A stretch of 64,000 nt of DNA from Pararhodobacter sp. (GTDB lineage Bacteria; Pseudomonadota; Alphaproteobacteria; Rhodobacterales; Rhodobacteraceae), in the NCBI RefSeq assembly GCF_034676545.1, contig NZ_JAUCBZ010000011.1, positions 107,300 to 171,299 of the forward strand, read 5' to 3'. Of the stretch, positions 7,102 through 16,122 are shown in pieces (position 1 is the stretch's first letter; each line of letters opens with the position of its first letter). The notes under the pieces were generated by a model. It worked only from the letters and a program-made list of their open reading frames with translations, made no database searches and was not told the DNA's origin. A program made the translations under genes and the position numbers.

Positions 7102-9450
7102 ATGAAATCAACTGCCCGCCCTGCGGCAGGAGGAATGACGATGCCAGAAGCTGCACGCGAAACGTCCTGCGACTGGACAGTGACAGGCATGGACTGCGGG
7201 TCCTGCGCAACTAAAATCAAAGATGCTGTCGCGCGTCTGCCGGGAGTAAGCGGCGTTGAGGTCGGGATCATGTCGGAGCGCCTGCGACTGACGCTCGATG
7301 AAACACAGACCGGGAAAGACAGGATCGAGAAGACTGTCCGCGCACTTGGCTACGAGATTGCGCCACGCACGGCATCGGCGAAGAAAGAGTTCGTTTTGCC
7401 CGGACAAGCTGCAGTCGAAAAGACTGACGCGGATGCGGATGTCAATCACGCCAAACACGATCATGCCAGTCACAATCATGCCGGTCACGATCACGGCCTA
7501 AAGGCAGCCGGCACCAAGCAGGACGAGTCCAGCCACGGTAGCGCCGGCCATATCCATGACGACCCTGCTGACCGGAGCAAGCGGTGGTTTCAAACGGCCA
7601 AGGGTAGGCTGGTGATCTTCACTGCCTTTTTGCTGGGTGCCGCCTGGATCATCGAATATCTTGCGCCCGAGATCGGCAAATGGGCCTTCGTCGCGGCCTG
7701 TCTGATCGGCGTGGCCCCGGTGGCGCAGCGTGCCTTTGCGGCATTGCGGATGGGGCAACCATTTACCATCGAAAGCCTGATGACCATCGCTGCCATCGGC
7801 GCGCTGTTCATCAATGCGGCCGAAGAGGCGGCGTTGGTCGTTTTCCTCTTCGCCGTGGGCGAAGTTTTGGAAGGCGTCGCGGCAGGCAAAGCGCGCGACG
7901 GGATCCGGGCGCTGGCAAATCTTGTCCCGAAGACCGCGCAACTCGTCACCGGCGACACCACGCGCGAGGTGCCTGCCGCAAGCCTGAACGTGGGCCAGAC
8001 CGTGCTGGTCCGCCCCGGCGACCGGATTCCGGCGGATGGCGAGATCGTGGACGGCACGTCGGGCGTCGATGAAAGCCCGGTCACTGGCGAAAGCGTGCCC
8101 AAGACGCGCGGGCCGGGGGATGCGGTCTTCGCAGGCGCAATCAACACCGAGGCAGCGCTGCGGGTAAAAGTCACTAAGGGCGCGGAAGACAACACCATCG
8201 CCCGCATCATCCGTCTGGTCGAAGAGGCCGAGGAGGCCCGCGCGCCGACCGAGCGCTTCATCGACCGCTTCAGCCGCTGGTATATGCCCGCCATCGTTGC
8301 CGTGGCGGCGCTGGTGGCGCTGGTGCCGCCGCTGGCGTTCGACCAGCCTTGGGACACCTGGGTTTACCGCGGTCTTGCCCTACTGCTGATCGGTTGCCCT
8401 TGCGCGCTGGTCATTTCGGTCCCCGCTTCCATTGCCTCGGCTATGTCCACGGGCGCGCGGCGCGGCCTCTTGATGAAAGGCGGTGCCGTGATCGAGGCGG
8501 CGGCGAAGGTTGATGTCGTGACCTTCGACAAGACCGGGACGTTGACACATGGTCGTCCACAGGTGACGGACGTCGTGCCGTTCGGGGCCACCACCAAAGC
8601 CGAGCTTCTGGCCGTTGCGGCCGGGGTCGAGACGGGGTCGAGCCACCCGCTGGCCATCGCCATCCTGAACAAGGCAAAGGACGCAGGCGTGGCCGCGCTG
8701 TCGTCGCAGGATGCAAAGGCGTTGATGGGGAAAGGCGTGGTCGCGACGGTGGGTGGTGCGCCTGCATGGGTCACCTCTCCGCGTTACGCGATGGAACATG
8801 GTGGGCTTGAAGCCCTTGGTTTGCGACAGGCCACAATCTTCGAAGAGGATGGCAAGACCGCTGTTGCGGTGTTCCGGGAGAAGACCCCACTTGGGTTGAT
8901 CGCCATGCGAGACGAGCCACGGGCGGACGCCAAGGATGCTGTGCGCCAGCTGACGGCCATGGGGGTGACCTCTGTGATCCTGACCGGGGATAACCCCCGC
9001 ACAGCCTCCGCGATTGCCGGAAGCCTCGGCCTGCGGTTCGAGGCCGACATGCTACCCGAAGACAAGCTCGCCTATATCCGCGAGATTGGCTCCAAGGGTG
9101 GCGTCATGATGATTGGCGACGGTATCAACGATGCGCCGGCGCTGAAGCAGGCGTCGGTCGGCGTGGCGATGGGCTCGGGCACCGATGTGGCGCTGGAAAC
9201 CGCCGATGCGGCAATCCTGCGCGACCGGGTGACAGACATCCCCGCCACGATCCGCCTGTCGCGTGTAGCGATGGCCAACATCCGCCAGAACGTGACCATC
9301 GCATTGGGGCTGAAAGCCGTGTTTCTGGTGACCTCGGTTTTCGGTCTGACCGGCCTGTGGATTGCGATCCTGGCCGATACCGGGGCGACAGTGCTTGTGA
9401 CCCTGAACGCCCTGCGCCTGCTTCGGTTCAACCCTGAGCGTGAGAGCTGA
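7102..9450 (+). CDS. zntA: Zn/Cd/Pb-exporting P1B-type ATPase
   Basis: Inner-membrane pump exporting divalent soft metals. The 782-aa protein has an N-terminal heavy-metal domain (TGMDCGSCATK, residues 29-39), a His-rich linker (HASHNHAGHDHG, about 120-135), the TGES actuator motif near 327, the membrane CPC metal site near 433, the phosphorylation motif DKTGT near 475, and GDGINDAP near 672. CPC plus the GMDCGSC domain fits the Zn/Cd/Pb group. Its MerR regulator is divergent, and lspA, dsbB and dsbA-like genes follow on the same strand, so it appears to lead a multigene operon. Confidence 0.93.
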   Translation: MKSTARPAAGGMTMPEAARETSCDWTVTGMDCGSCATKIKDAVARLPGVSGVEVGIMSERLRLTLDETQTGKDRIEKTVRALGYEIAPRTASAKKEFVLPGQAAVEKTDADADVNHAKHDHASHNHAGHDHGLKAAGTKQDESSHGSAGHIHDDPADRSKRWFQTAKGRLVIFTAFLLGAAWIIEYLAPEIGKWAFVAACLIGVAPVAQRAFAALRMGQPFTIESLMTIAAIGALFINAAEEAALVVFLFAVGEVLEGVAAGKARDGIRALANLVPKTAQLVTGDTTREVPAASLNVGQTVLVRPGDRIPADGEIVDGTSGVDESPVTGESVPKTRGPGDAVFAGAINTEAALRVKVTKGAEDNTIARIIRLVEEAEEARAPTERFIDRFSRWYMPAIVAVAALVALVPPLAFDQPWDTWVYRGLALLLIGCPCALVISVPASIASAMSTGARRGLLMKGGAVIEAAAKVDVVTFDKTGTLTHGRPQVTDVVPFGATTKAELLAVAAGVETGSSHPLAIAILNKAKDAGVAALSSQDAKALMGKGVVATVGGAPAWVTSPRYAMEHGGLEALGLRQATIFEEDGKTAVAVFREKTPLGLIAMRDEPRADAKDAVRQLTAMGVTSVILTGDNPRTASAIAGSLGLRFEADMLPEDKLAYIREIGSKGGVMMIGDGINDAPALKQASVGVAMGSGTDVALETADAAILRDRVTDIPATIRLSRVAMANIRQNVTIALGLKAVFLVTSVFGLTGLWIAILADTGATVLVTLNALRLLRFNPERES

Positions 9451-9454
9451 CATC

Positions 9455-10078
9455 ATGATCTCAGGTTTTGGCTGGGCCGCGTTGGCCCTTCTGTTCGGCT
9501 ATCTGGCTCTGTTCTTCTGGGGTAGTGCGCTGGCGGCGCAAGCGGCGGGTCGGCCTGTCTGGCTGTTTTCGCGCGCCACGGGACGCGACCGTCTGGCTGC
9601 GATGGGCTTCCGTCTCGCCTTCGTACTTGCCTTTTTCGGGCCACTCCTCTGGCTCGCCATGCCTGCCCTGCACAAGGTCGATCCCCTCTGGACCGAGGGG
9701 GGTGCCGTGGTCCTCGGCCTGATCGGAGTATTTGTCGCCGGACTTGGCGCGATGGTCGCCTTTGCAGCACAGATGTCGATGGGATCGTCGTGGCGCGTCG
9801 GCGTGGCAGGCGGCGAGACCGGCGATCTGGTCTCGAACGGGCTCTACCGCTTTAGCCGCAACCCAACCTTTGTCGGTCAGTTTGCCCTGCTGGCAGGTGT
9901 TGCGATGGCGGTTCCGGCAGTCCCGACAGTCCTCGCGCCAATCCTGTTTCTCTGGTCGGCCAGCACGCAAGTCCGGTCGGAAGAGGCCGCCCTGCATGAC
10001 GCAATCGGGTCTGACTATGACCGTTACGCCGCATCGGTCCCGCGCTGGATCGGCATAAACCGAAAGGCTGCACGATGA
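9455..10078 (+). CDS. Isoprenylcysteine carboxyl methyltransferase-family membrane protein
   Basis: A 207-aa membrane protein with several hydrophobic segments and a C-terminal block (GLYRFSRNPTFVGQFALLAGVA ... SEEAALHDAIGSDYDRYAASVPRW) typical of the ICMT/PEMT methyltransferase superfamily. The RNPTFVG and E-x-x-L-x-x-x-x-G-x-x-Y-x-x-Y signatures match this fold. The ATG at 9455, four bases after zntA, is preferred over one at 9440 inside zntA. It overlaps lspA by four bases. The substrate is unknown; family members recur next to heavy-metal ATPase genes. Confidence 0.8.
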   Translation: MISGFGWAALALLFGYLALFFWGSALAAQAAGRPVWLFSRATGRDRLAAMGFRLAFVLAFFGPLLWLAMPALHKVDPLWTEGGAVVLGLIGVFVAGLGAMVAFAAQMSMGSSWRVGVAGGETGDLVSNGLYRFSRNPTFVGQFALLAGVAMAVPAVPTVLAPILFLWSASTQVRSEEAALHDAIGSDYDRYAASVPRWIGINRKAAR

Positions 10079-10560
10079 CCCGAGCGGTGCTGATCTGCCT
10101 GATCGCTGCCACAGTGGTGGCAGACCAATTGACCAAGGCAGCGGCCCTGTCTGCGCTGTCGCAGGGGATTGCGGTCCCGGTTTTTCCGGGCTTCAACCTC
10201 ACCCTTGGCTTCAACGAGGGTGCGAGTTTTGGTATGATGGGTGGCGTCATGGCGGGCAAGCCGCTCCTGATGGCGGCGCTGACGGGCGCGCTGACGCTTG
10301 CCTTCGCCGTCATGGCTTTTCGGGCGCAGCACCCGCTGGAACGAATAGGTTATGGCCTGGTTGTGGGTGGGGCGCTTGGCAACATCATCGACCGCCTGCG
10401 ACAGGGTGCCGTGACCGATTTTCTTGATTTCTATTGGCGCGACTGGCATTGGCCCACGTTCAACGTCGCCGATATTGCGATCACTCTGGGCGCGGTCTTG
10501 ATCCTTGCCGCCTCTCTTCCCCTTCGACGCCGCAAGGAGCCTGTTCTTGACCAAAGCTGA
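10075..10560 (+). CDS. lspA: Lipoprotein signal peptidase II
   Basis: Inner-membrane aspartyl protease that removes signal peptides from prolipoproteins. The 161-aa protein has four predicted membrane helices. The catalytic aspartates lie in NIIDRLRQG (Asp106) and FNVADIAI (Asp133), with the family motif NEGASFG near 47-53. Length is typical. This is probably an accessory copy: lspA copies occur in metal-resistance cassettes next to zntA-like ATPases. Start and stop overlap its neighbours, indicating coupled translation. Confidence 0.92.
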   Translation: MTRAVLICLIAATVVADQLTKAAALSALSQGIAVPVFPGFNLTLGFNEGASFGMMGGVMAGKPLLMAALTGALTLAFAVMAFRAQHPLERIGYGLVVGGALGNIIDRLRQGAVTDFLDFYWRDWHWPTFNVADIAITLGAVLILAASLPLRRRKEPVLDQS

Positions 10561-10984
10561 CCCGCAGAGTTTGTCGCGCGACGATCTCTCACTGATCGCC
10601 GCCTTCCTGATTGCATTGGCGGCGACGCTTGGCGCGCTCTTTATCGGCGAAGTGTTGGGACAGATGCCCTGTACGCTCTGCTGGTATCAGCGCATCGCCA
10701 TGTTCCCGCTCGTGCCAATCCTTGGTCTGTCGCTCTGGCGTGCAGACGGCATAGCGCGCACATACGCCTTGCCGTTGGCCTTGGCCGGGCTGGCGCTAGC
10801 GGCCTGGCATTCGGGCCTATACGCCGGCCTCTTGCCCGCGCCTATCGTGCCTTGCACTGAGAATGGCCCATCCTGCACCGGCGAGGCGCAGATGATCCTC
10901 GGCCTGCCCATCCCCTATCTTTCAGCGGTCGCCTTCGCGGCGATCCTTGTTTGTCTCCTCTTGCCGAAAGGGCACCGCCCATAA
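10547..10984 (+). CDS. dsbB: Disulfide bond formation protein DsbB
   Basis: Inner-membrane quinone-linked oxidase that reoxidises DsbA. The TTG at 10547 is chosen because AAGGAG lies at the correct distance upstream; it gives a 145-aa four-helix protein. Cys42-Thr-Leu-Cys45 is the first periplasmic pair (MPCTLCWYQR), and the second is VPCTENGPSC. It overlaps the end of lspA and the start of the DsbA-like gene, so redox partners are encoded back to back. The C-terminal GLPIPYLS segment is also family-like. Confidence 0.9.
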   Translation: MTKADPQSLSRDDLSLIAAFLIALAATLGALFIGEVLGQMPCTLCWYQRIAMFPLVPILGLSLWRADGIARTYALPLALAGLALAAWHSGLYAGLLPAPIVPCTENGPSCTGEAQMILGLPIPYLSAVAFAAILVCLLLPKGHRP

Positions 10985-11640
10985 ATCGCCGCAACCTCCT
11001 GATCGGAGCATCCGCAGTCGGGCTTGCCGCCTTTGCAGCTGGCACCATCATCCTGAACCGTCGCCGTGAAGCCGAGGCCGAGGCACTGGCAGCCGCCACG
11101 CCCACCGCAGATCAGGCGCTTTTGGTCCGAGAGTATTCCCCCAGCTTCGGTCCCGCCGATGCGCCCGTCACATTGGTCGAGTTCTTCGATCCCTCTTGCG
11201 AGGCCTGCCGCGCTTACCACCCGGTGGTGCAGGAAATCCGACGGCAGTTTCCGACGCAGGTCCGCGTTGTGCTGCGCTACACCGTCTTCCACGAAGGCTC
11301 GGACGAGGCCGTGCGCATCCTCGAGGCCGCGCGGATGCAGGACAAGTTCGAGCCGGTGCTGGACGCACTTCTCGAGCAGCAGCCCGGTTGGGCCGTTCAC
11401 GGCTCGCCAGAGATGGATGTCGCTTGGGAAATCGCTGGTGCGGCAGGTCTCGATCTCGAGAAGGCAGAAACCGACCAGTTCTTCCCGGGGATCACCGGAA
11501 TTCTGAACCAGGACGCGGCCGATGTCGAAGCCCTGGGCATCCGCCAGACACCGACGTTTTTCTTGAACGGAAAGCGGCTGGAAAACTTCAGCGCCGACAG
11601 CCTGATCGCCGATGTGCGGTTCGCGGTCCAGAATAGCTGA
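10951..11640 (+). CDS. DsbA-family thiol:disulfide interchange protein
   Basis: Periplasmic thioredoxin-fold oxidase, probable partner of the adjacent DsbB. From the TTG at 10951 the 229-aa protein has a twin-Arg-like start (RRNLLIGASAVGLAAF), a thioredoxin domain with the active site C83-E-A-C86, an inserted helical domain, and the cis-Pro loop (RQTPTFFLNGK). Start choice is uncertain because the gene overlaps dsbB. It is the last gene of the zntA-lspA-dsbB series; mntR converges on it. Confidence 0.88.
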   Translation: MSPLAERAPPINRRNLLIGASAVGLAAFAAGTIILNRRREAEAEALAAATPTADQALLVREYSPSFGPADAPVTLVEFFDPSCEACRAYHPVVQEIRRQFPTQVRVVLRYTVFHEGSDEAVRILEAARMQDKFEPVLDALLEQQPGWAVHGSPEMDVAWEIAGAAGLDLEKAETDQFFPGITGILNQDAADVEALGIRQTPTFFLNGKRLENFSADSLIADVRFAVQNS

Positions 11641-11646
11641 CGGCGT

Positions 11647-12099
11647 TCAGGACCGGCTAGCGAAGGCCGAAAACAGGGCCAGCGTCCGCTCGCTGACGTG
11701 ATGCTCGATGCCCTCGGCATCGCGCTCCGCCGTTACGGGGTCGAGACCTAGACTGATGAGAAAGCGCAGCACGATCTCGTGCCGCCGCCGGCATTCCTTT
11801 GCCAGCGAACGCCCGTCATCTGTCAGAAAGACCGACCGATACTTCGCGCGCGTGATCAGCCCCTCCCGCGCCAGGCGGTCGAGCGTCTTGCTCACCGTCG
11901 GCACTTTCACGCCAAGCCGCGCGGCGATGTCCACGGGCCGCGCCTCACCTTGGTCGTGGATCAACTCCGCAATCAGTTCGACGTAATCCTCGGCCAGCTC
12001 ATTGCGCCGGGCTTCGCGCACGCCCTGAAACGCTCCGGCGCGCAGGTCCGCAGGCCGGTCATCCGATGTGGCGTGGGGTGCAGGATCAAACTCTGTCAT
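11647..12099 (-). CDS. mntR: Manganese-responsive regulator MntR (DtxR family)
   Basis: A 150-aa DtxR/MntR-type repressor that senses Mn(II). The ATG at 12099 (MTEFDPAPHATSD...) is chosen because the longer frame upstream has no family content. The winged helix (ARPVDIAARLGVKVPTVSKTLDRLAREGLI) is followed by metal-site residues (CRRRHEIVLRFLISLGL, DAEGIEHHVSERTL). It lacks an SH3-like tail, as MntR proteins do. It is divergent from the mntH fragment, its usual target, and the shared intergenic region contains a GTTAG/CTAAC dyad. Confidence 0.9.
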   Translation of the reverse strand: MTEFDPAPHATSDDRPADLRAGAFQGVREARRNELAEDYVELIAELIHDQGEARPVDIAARLGVKVPTVSKTLDRLAREGLITRAKYRSVFLTDDGRSLAKECRRRHEIVLRFLISLGLDPVTAERDAEGIEHHVSERTLALFSAFASRS

Positions 12100-12123
12100 C
12101 GCGTCAGTGTCGCATGGGATGGA

Positions 12124-12166
12124 TTGACAAGTAAAGGCATAGGGCAGATTGTTAGCCCTGTCTAAC
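12124..12166 (+). promoter_or_regulatory. mntR-mntH intergenic promoter with candidate MntR operator
   Basis: A consensus-like -35 TTGACA occurs at 12124-12129. Just downstream is a dyad, GTTAG (12151-12155) and CTAAC (12162-12166), with a 6-base centre. MntR/Fur-type operators commonly have this short inverted form and overlap the promoter. The -10 is not clear. It would control the now-truncated mntH. Confidence 0.5.
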
Positions 12167-12217
12167 TTTGTGCGCCAAGACTTTGGCGCGACCATATGAC
12201 TGCAGAAAGCAAAATCC

Positions 12218-12432
12218 ATGTCCGCGAACGCTTGGCGTCGAGAGAGCGAGACACCCTCCCTTTCGGAAGTCTTCCGCACTATCGCGGTCGGCAATGGCGG
12301 CACCAGCAGGTTCAGGCGCTTCCTTGCTTTCATCGGCCCCGGATACCTAGTGGCCGTGGGCTACATGGACCCCGGCAACTGGGCGACCTCGCTCGCGGGT
12401 GGTGCGGCCTTTGGCTACACGCTGTTGTTCGT
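12218..12432 (+). pseudogene. mntH: Truncated mntH (NRAMP manganese transporter), N-terminal fragment
   Basis: About 72 residues remain of the proton-coupled Mn(II) importer MntH: an N-terminal leader and the first NRAMP membrane helix with its signature [21 protein letters not shown], where Asp and Asn bind metal. The reading frame runs into the left inverted repeat of the Tn3-family transposon at 12433 and stops inside it. Intact proteins exceed 400 residues. The rest of mntH is not found after the transposon or anywhere in the window, so the gene is lost rather than merely interrupted. Confidence 0.9.
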
Positions 12433-12470
12433 GGGGTCTGCTGCCGGACGGTGCTAAATCCTACGCTAAG
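12433..12470. repeat. Left 38-bp inverted repeat of Tn3-family transposon
   Basis: Starts GGGGTCTGCTGCCGGACG and ends CTACGCTAAG. It is an exact reverse complement of 16085-16122, and the match extends one further base inward. The GGGG start and TAAG end match the Tn3-family terminal pattern. The tnpA stop codon lies within it. Confidence 0.95.
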
Positions 12471-15357
12471 CTCTTTTCGGCCACCTGTACTCCCCTGTGA
12501 GTAAGATGTGCGCCCATCCGAGGGGCGAGATGTGAGCCAGAAGGCCGGGCGAACAGTCGAGACCGGCGCGGTGGCGGCTTGTGACTGCCTGCCCGAGATG
12601 TTTGGTGTTCCAGTAGATGATGATGGCGGCGAGCAGATTGAGGCCTGCCATGCGGAAGTGCTGCCCTTCGGCGGACCGGTCGCGGATTTCCCCTTGGCGG
12701 CCGATGCGTAGGGCGTTTTTCAGAGCGTGATGAGCCTCGCCTTTGTTCAGCCCGATCTGTGCGCGGCGCTGCATGTCGGCATCGAGCAGCCAGTCGATGA
12801 TAAAGAGCGTGCGCTCGACACGTCCGATTTCGCGCAAGGCCAAGGCCAGCTCGTGCTGTCGGGGATAGGCAGCGAACTTCCGCAACAATTGGCTCGGGGG
12901 CATGACGCCCGCGACCATGGTGGCAGCGCTGCGCAGGATGTCGGGCCAGTTTGCCGTGACGAGGGGTTCCTTGATCTTGCCGCCGATCAGCCCCTTCAGC
13001 TCTTTGGGGCAGGCTGCCGGGTCGAAGAGATAGAGGCGCTTCAATGGCAGGTCCCTGATGCGGGGGATGAACTGGAAGCCCAAGAGGGCTGTTACCGCGA
13101 AGACATGGTCGGTGAAGCCGCCCGTGTCGGCATACTGCTCGCGGATATTCTGGCCCGCGCCCGTCATCAGCAAGCCATCCAGAATGTAGGGAGCTTCGTT
13201 CACCGTGGCCGGGATGGTCTGGGTGGCGAAGGGGCCGAACTGGTCGGACACATGGGTGTAGGCCTTCAGCCCGGGCTCTTGGCCGTATTTGGCGTTGATG
13301 AGGTTCATCGCCTCGCCTTGTCGTGTCGTCGGGAAGAATTGCCCATCACTCGATGCCGTTTGTCCGGCACCCCAGAACCGTGCCATCGGCAGCGCGGACT
13401 GCGCCTCGATCACCTTTGCCAGTGCGCGCGACATGGCCTCGCCTTCGACATGCCATCGCGACAGGCGGGAGAGCTGGAAGTAGTCATGGGTGTTGGTAGC
13501 CCCTGCCATCTTGCTGAGGCCGAGGTTCAGTCCCTCGGCAAGCAGCACGTTCAAGAGGCCGATCCTGTCCTTGCAAGGCACACCCGTATGCAGATGCGTG
13601 AAGGCTTCGGTGAACCCGACCTCGTCATCCACTTCCAGCAAGAGATCCGTGACCCTGATTTCCGGCAGGCGCTTGTAGAGGTCGAGGACCATGGCTTCGG
13701 CTTCTTCGGGAACAGCGGCGGTCAGGCGGTCGATCTTCAGCACACCATCTTCGATCGACCCGCCCGGAATGGCCCCGGCCTTTGCAGCCCGCGCCAAGCG
13801 ACGCAGGGCGTCGGACATTCGTGCCTTGCGGTCGGCGAGCCAGATATCGGGCTCAAACGGCATGGCTAGCTTCGGCGTGGCGCGGGCAACCTCTGCCGGA
13901 ACAAGCGCCTCCTTCAGGTCGCCAAACCGCCGTGAATGGGCGAGCCACACATCGCCCGAGCGGAAGGATTCCCGCAGATGGAACAGAACCGCGACTTCCC
14001 ACAGACGGCCTGCATCGCCGCCATCCGCGTTCAGGTGCCGCAACCACTTCGACCCCCGGCGCAGAAACGTCAGCGGCAGGATCTCCGTCGTCTCCGTGCC
14101 CGCGATGATTGTGCTCGCCGCCAGCAGCGGTTCCGCCACGGGCGCGGCGCGAATGTCGAGCGTCCGCAGCATGCGCGGTGCGTAGCGGCGGAAGCGATGA
14201 TACCCATGTCCGACATGCGCCAGAGGGTCGGCGGCCAGGGTGTCTGTCAACTGGGCCGCTGTCGCGACCAGCCCCTTGAGGGATAACCAGCCACCGGCAT
14301 TGTCGACAGCCTCCTCGAGCGATGCGCGATCTTCATGGGCTTCCAGCAGCGCCGAACCGAGGGTGGCGAAGGACTGCAAGGTGTCCTTTAGCGCTGCCTT
14401 GGCATCTTCCGCACGAGCGTCACGTCGGGACTTCGCCTCGCGCCAGGTCTTGCCGACGATCCGGTCATGGGTCTCCACAATGGCGTCGGCAAGGGCGCTG
14501 CGCCATTCCAGTACGCAGACGGCAAGGATGGCGAGACGGCGATCACCGGAAATGTCTCGCAAATCGCCCGCGAAGTATCGCTCTCCCTGCCTGCGAAGTC
14601 GGGCAATCCGGTGCGGCGGCACCCCAGCCAGAACCGTCTCGGTCAGCCCAAGGCGTTGCAGGAATTCCAGCCGATCCAGAAGACGGTTCATGTCGGCCGA
14701 GTTCTGCCCGGCCTCGAATTGACGCAGCCAGACAAACCGCGTGACCGATCCGCCAGCGTCTTCCGTCAGCAAGGCATCGAGGCGGGTCCTCATGGCATCG
14801 TCCAGCCGCTCCGCGATCCGGGACTCGATCCGCCGCTCCGCAGCCACAAGCGCGTCCGCGCATAGGCGCTCGATGATCGTGACGCCAGGCAGTATGGTTC
14901 GGGTCGCCCGGCACTGCTCGACAAAGCGCCGTGCCAGATCGTCATTGGAACGGGCACCCTCGGCCGCATCCTGCAGCCAGCCCTTCAGGTCGCGCGCCCC
15001 TCTCCCAGAAAACATCCTGTAGCCATACTGCTCTCTGAGCGTCGCCAGATGTTCATGGCGGGTCTCTTCACGGGTCGCGTAACCGGCCAGATCATCAGGC
15101 TTCAGGCCAACCTGCGCGGCCAGAAAGCGCGTAACTGCCAAGGGAATGACTTCACCGGGTGTCAGCAGACGACCGGGATATCGCAAGGCGCACAGTTGCA
15201 GAGCAAAGCCGAAACGGTTGTGTGGACGGCGTCGGGCGCGGATGATTTCCAGGTCATCGTCCGACAGCGTGTAATGATGCAGCATCTCGGCCTCAACGGT
15301 CGGCAGATCGAACAATGCTGCGCGCTGCCGGTCGGTCAGAACTGTGCGATGTGCCAT
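12466..15357 (-). CDS. tnpA: Tn3-family transposase TnpA
   Basis: Large DDE transposase that carries out replicative transposition. The 963-aa length is typical. The N-terminus (RTVLTDRQRAALFDLP...) and C-terminal catalytic region (YADTGGFTDHVFAVTALLGFQFIPRIRDL and WDILRSAATM-like) follow the family. The ATG at 15357 is divergent from tnpR across a 120-base spacer. The frame is open throughout and both transposon ends are intact, so the protein is plausibly functional. Confidence 0.95.
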   Translation of the reverse strand: MAHRTVLTDRQRAALFDLPTVEAEMLHHYTLSDDDLEIIRARRRPHNRFGFALQLCALRYPGRLLTPGEVIPLAVTRFLAAQVGLKPDDLAGYATREETRHEHLATLREQYGYRMFSGRGARDLKGWLQDAAEGARSNDDLARRFVEQCRATRTILPGVTIIERLCADALVAAERRIESRIAERLDDAMRTRLDALLTEDAGGSVTRFVWLRQFEAGQNSADMNRLLDRLEFLQRLGLTETVLAGVPPHRIARLRRQGERYFAGDLRDISGDRRLAILAVCVLEWRSALADAIVETHDRIVGKTWREAKSRRDARAEDAKAALKDTLQSFATLGSALLEAHEDRASLEEAVDNAGGWLSLKGLVATAAQLTDTLAADPLAHVGHGYHRFRRYAPRMLRTLDIRAAPVAEPLLAASTIIAGTETTEILPLTFLRRGSKWLRHLNADGGDAGRLWEVAVLFHLRESFRSGDVWLAHSRRFGDLKEALVPAEVARATPKLAMPFEPDIWLADRKARMSDALRRLARAAKAGAIPGGSIEDGVLKIDRLTAAVPEEAEAMVLDLYKRLPEIRVTDLLLEVDDEVGFTEAFTHLHTGVPCKDRIGLLNVLLAEGLNLGLSKMAGATNTHDYFQLSRLSRWHVEGEAMSRALAKVIEAQSALPMARFWGAGQTASSDGQFFPTTRQGEAMNLINAKYGQEPGLKAYTHVSDQFGPFATQTIPATVNEAPYILDGLLMTGAGQNIREQYADTGGFTDHVFAVTALLGFQFIPRIRDLPLKRLYLFDPAACPKELKGLIGGKIKEPLVTANWPDILRSAATMVAGVMPPSQLLRKFAAYPRQHELALALREIGRVERTLFIIDWLLDADMQRRAQIGLNKGEAHHALKNALRIGRQGEIRDRSAEGQHFRMAGLNLLAAIIIYWNTKHLGQAVTSRHRAGLDCSPGLLAHISPLGWAHILLTGEYRWPKRA

Positions 15358-15477
15358 ATATCTTTTTCTTTCCGCGAATAGTTTGTGATATTCTGTTTAA
15401 GATATGGGATAAGGAACAGGGTTGATGCCGAAAAGCACCGGCCGCACGAAAGCACCTCAAACGAACGTTTGTGAAAC
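15358..15477. promoter_or_regulatory. tnpA-tnpR intergenic region, candidate res site
   Basis: This is the 120-base space between the divergent transposase and resolvase genes, where Tn3-subgroup elements keep res and both promoters. It includes the dyad CAAACG-AA-CGTTTG (15458-15471) directly before tnpR and AT-rich blocks around 15359-15412. I cannot delimit subsites I-III. Confidence 0.6.
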
Positions 15478-16089
15478 ATGTTGATCGGCTACGCACGCAT
15501 CTCCAAGGCTGACGGGTCGCAGTCTCTGGATCTCCAGCGCGACGCCCTGATCGCCGCAGGAGTGCCCGCGGAACGCATTTACGAAGATCAGGCATCCGGC
15601 GCACGCGATGATCGCCCAGGACTGGAGGCCTGCCTGCGGTCATTGCGGGAAGGGGATGTTCTCGTGGTCTGGAAGCTGGACAGGCTCGGGCGCACGCTGA
15701 CCCACTTGGTCAACACCGTGCGCGACCTGTCGGATCGCGGCATCGGCTTGCGCGTGCTGACTGGTCAAGGCGCTGAAATCGACACCACCACCTCGGCCGG
15801 TCGCATGATCTTCGGCATCTTCGCGACCCTGGCGGAGTTCGAGCGCGACCTGATCCGGGAACGCACCATGGCAGGTCTCGCAGCCGCCCGGGCGCGCGGT
15901 CGAAAAGGCGGGCGAAAGTTCGCACTGACCAAGGCTCAGGTCCGCCTGGCCCAAGCGGCCATGTCAAACAGGGACACCTCAGTCGCCGCCCTCGCGGCCG
16001 AGCTGGGCGTCAAACCGGTGACCCTCTATCGCTACGTCGATGCCAACGGAAACCTCAGGGACCACGGAAGGCGCGTTTTATCGGCTTAG
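15478..16089 (+). CDS. tnpR: Serine resolvase TnpR of Tn3-family transposon
   Basis: Site-specific serine recombinase that resolves cointegrates and represses tnpA/tnpR. The 203-aa protein has the catalytic Ser9 in YARIS, the SGARDDRPGL and WKLDRLGR motifs of the catalytic domain, a long E helix (FATLAEFERDLIRERTMAGL), and a C-terminal HTH (VAALAAELGVKPVTLYRYV). Its stop lies inside the right inverted repeat, so it is the last gene of the element. Confidence 0.95.
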   Translation: MLIGYARISKADGSQSLDLQRDALIAAGVPAERIYEDQASGARDDRPGLEACLRSLREGDVLVVWKLDRLGRTLTHLVNTVRDLSDRGIGLRVLTGQGAEIDTTTSAGRMIFGIFATLAEFERDLIRERTMAGLAAARARGRKGGRKFALTKAQVRLAQAAMSNRDTSVAALAAELGVKPVTLYRYVDANGNLRDHGRRVLSA

Positions 16090-16122
16090 CGTAGGATTTA
16101 GCACCGTCCGGCAGCAGACCCC
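16085..16122. repeat. Right 38-bp inverted repeat of Tn3-family transposon
   Basis: An exact reverse complement of 12433-12470, ending in CCCC. The next base begins IS66-derived sequence with no target duplication matching the left flank. Confidence 0.95.

Larger units (their letters stand above)
12433..16122. mobile_element. Tn3-family transposon with divergent tnpA and tnpR
   Basis: A 3690-bp element bounded by perfect 38-bp inverted repeats beginning GGGGTCTG (12433-12470 and 16085-16122). It encodes a 963-aa Tn3-type transposase leftward and a serine resolvase rightward, with a res-like region between them, the layout of the Tn3 subgroup. No passenger genes are present. The five bases outside the ends differ (TTCGT left, GGGAT right). 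Left is mntH and right is a decapitated IS66 element, so the element no longer sits in its original target. Confidence 0.93.

Noticed and set aside
12727..13869. 380-aa open frame opposite tnpA
   Set aside because: A shadow of the GC-rich transposase gene on the other strand, with no independent domain or start signal.
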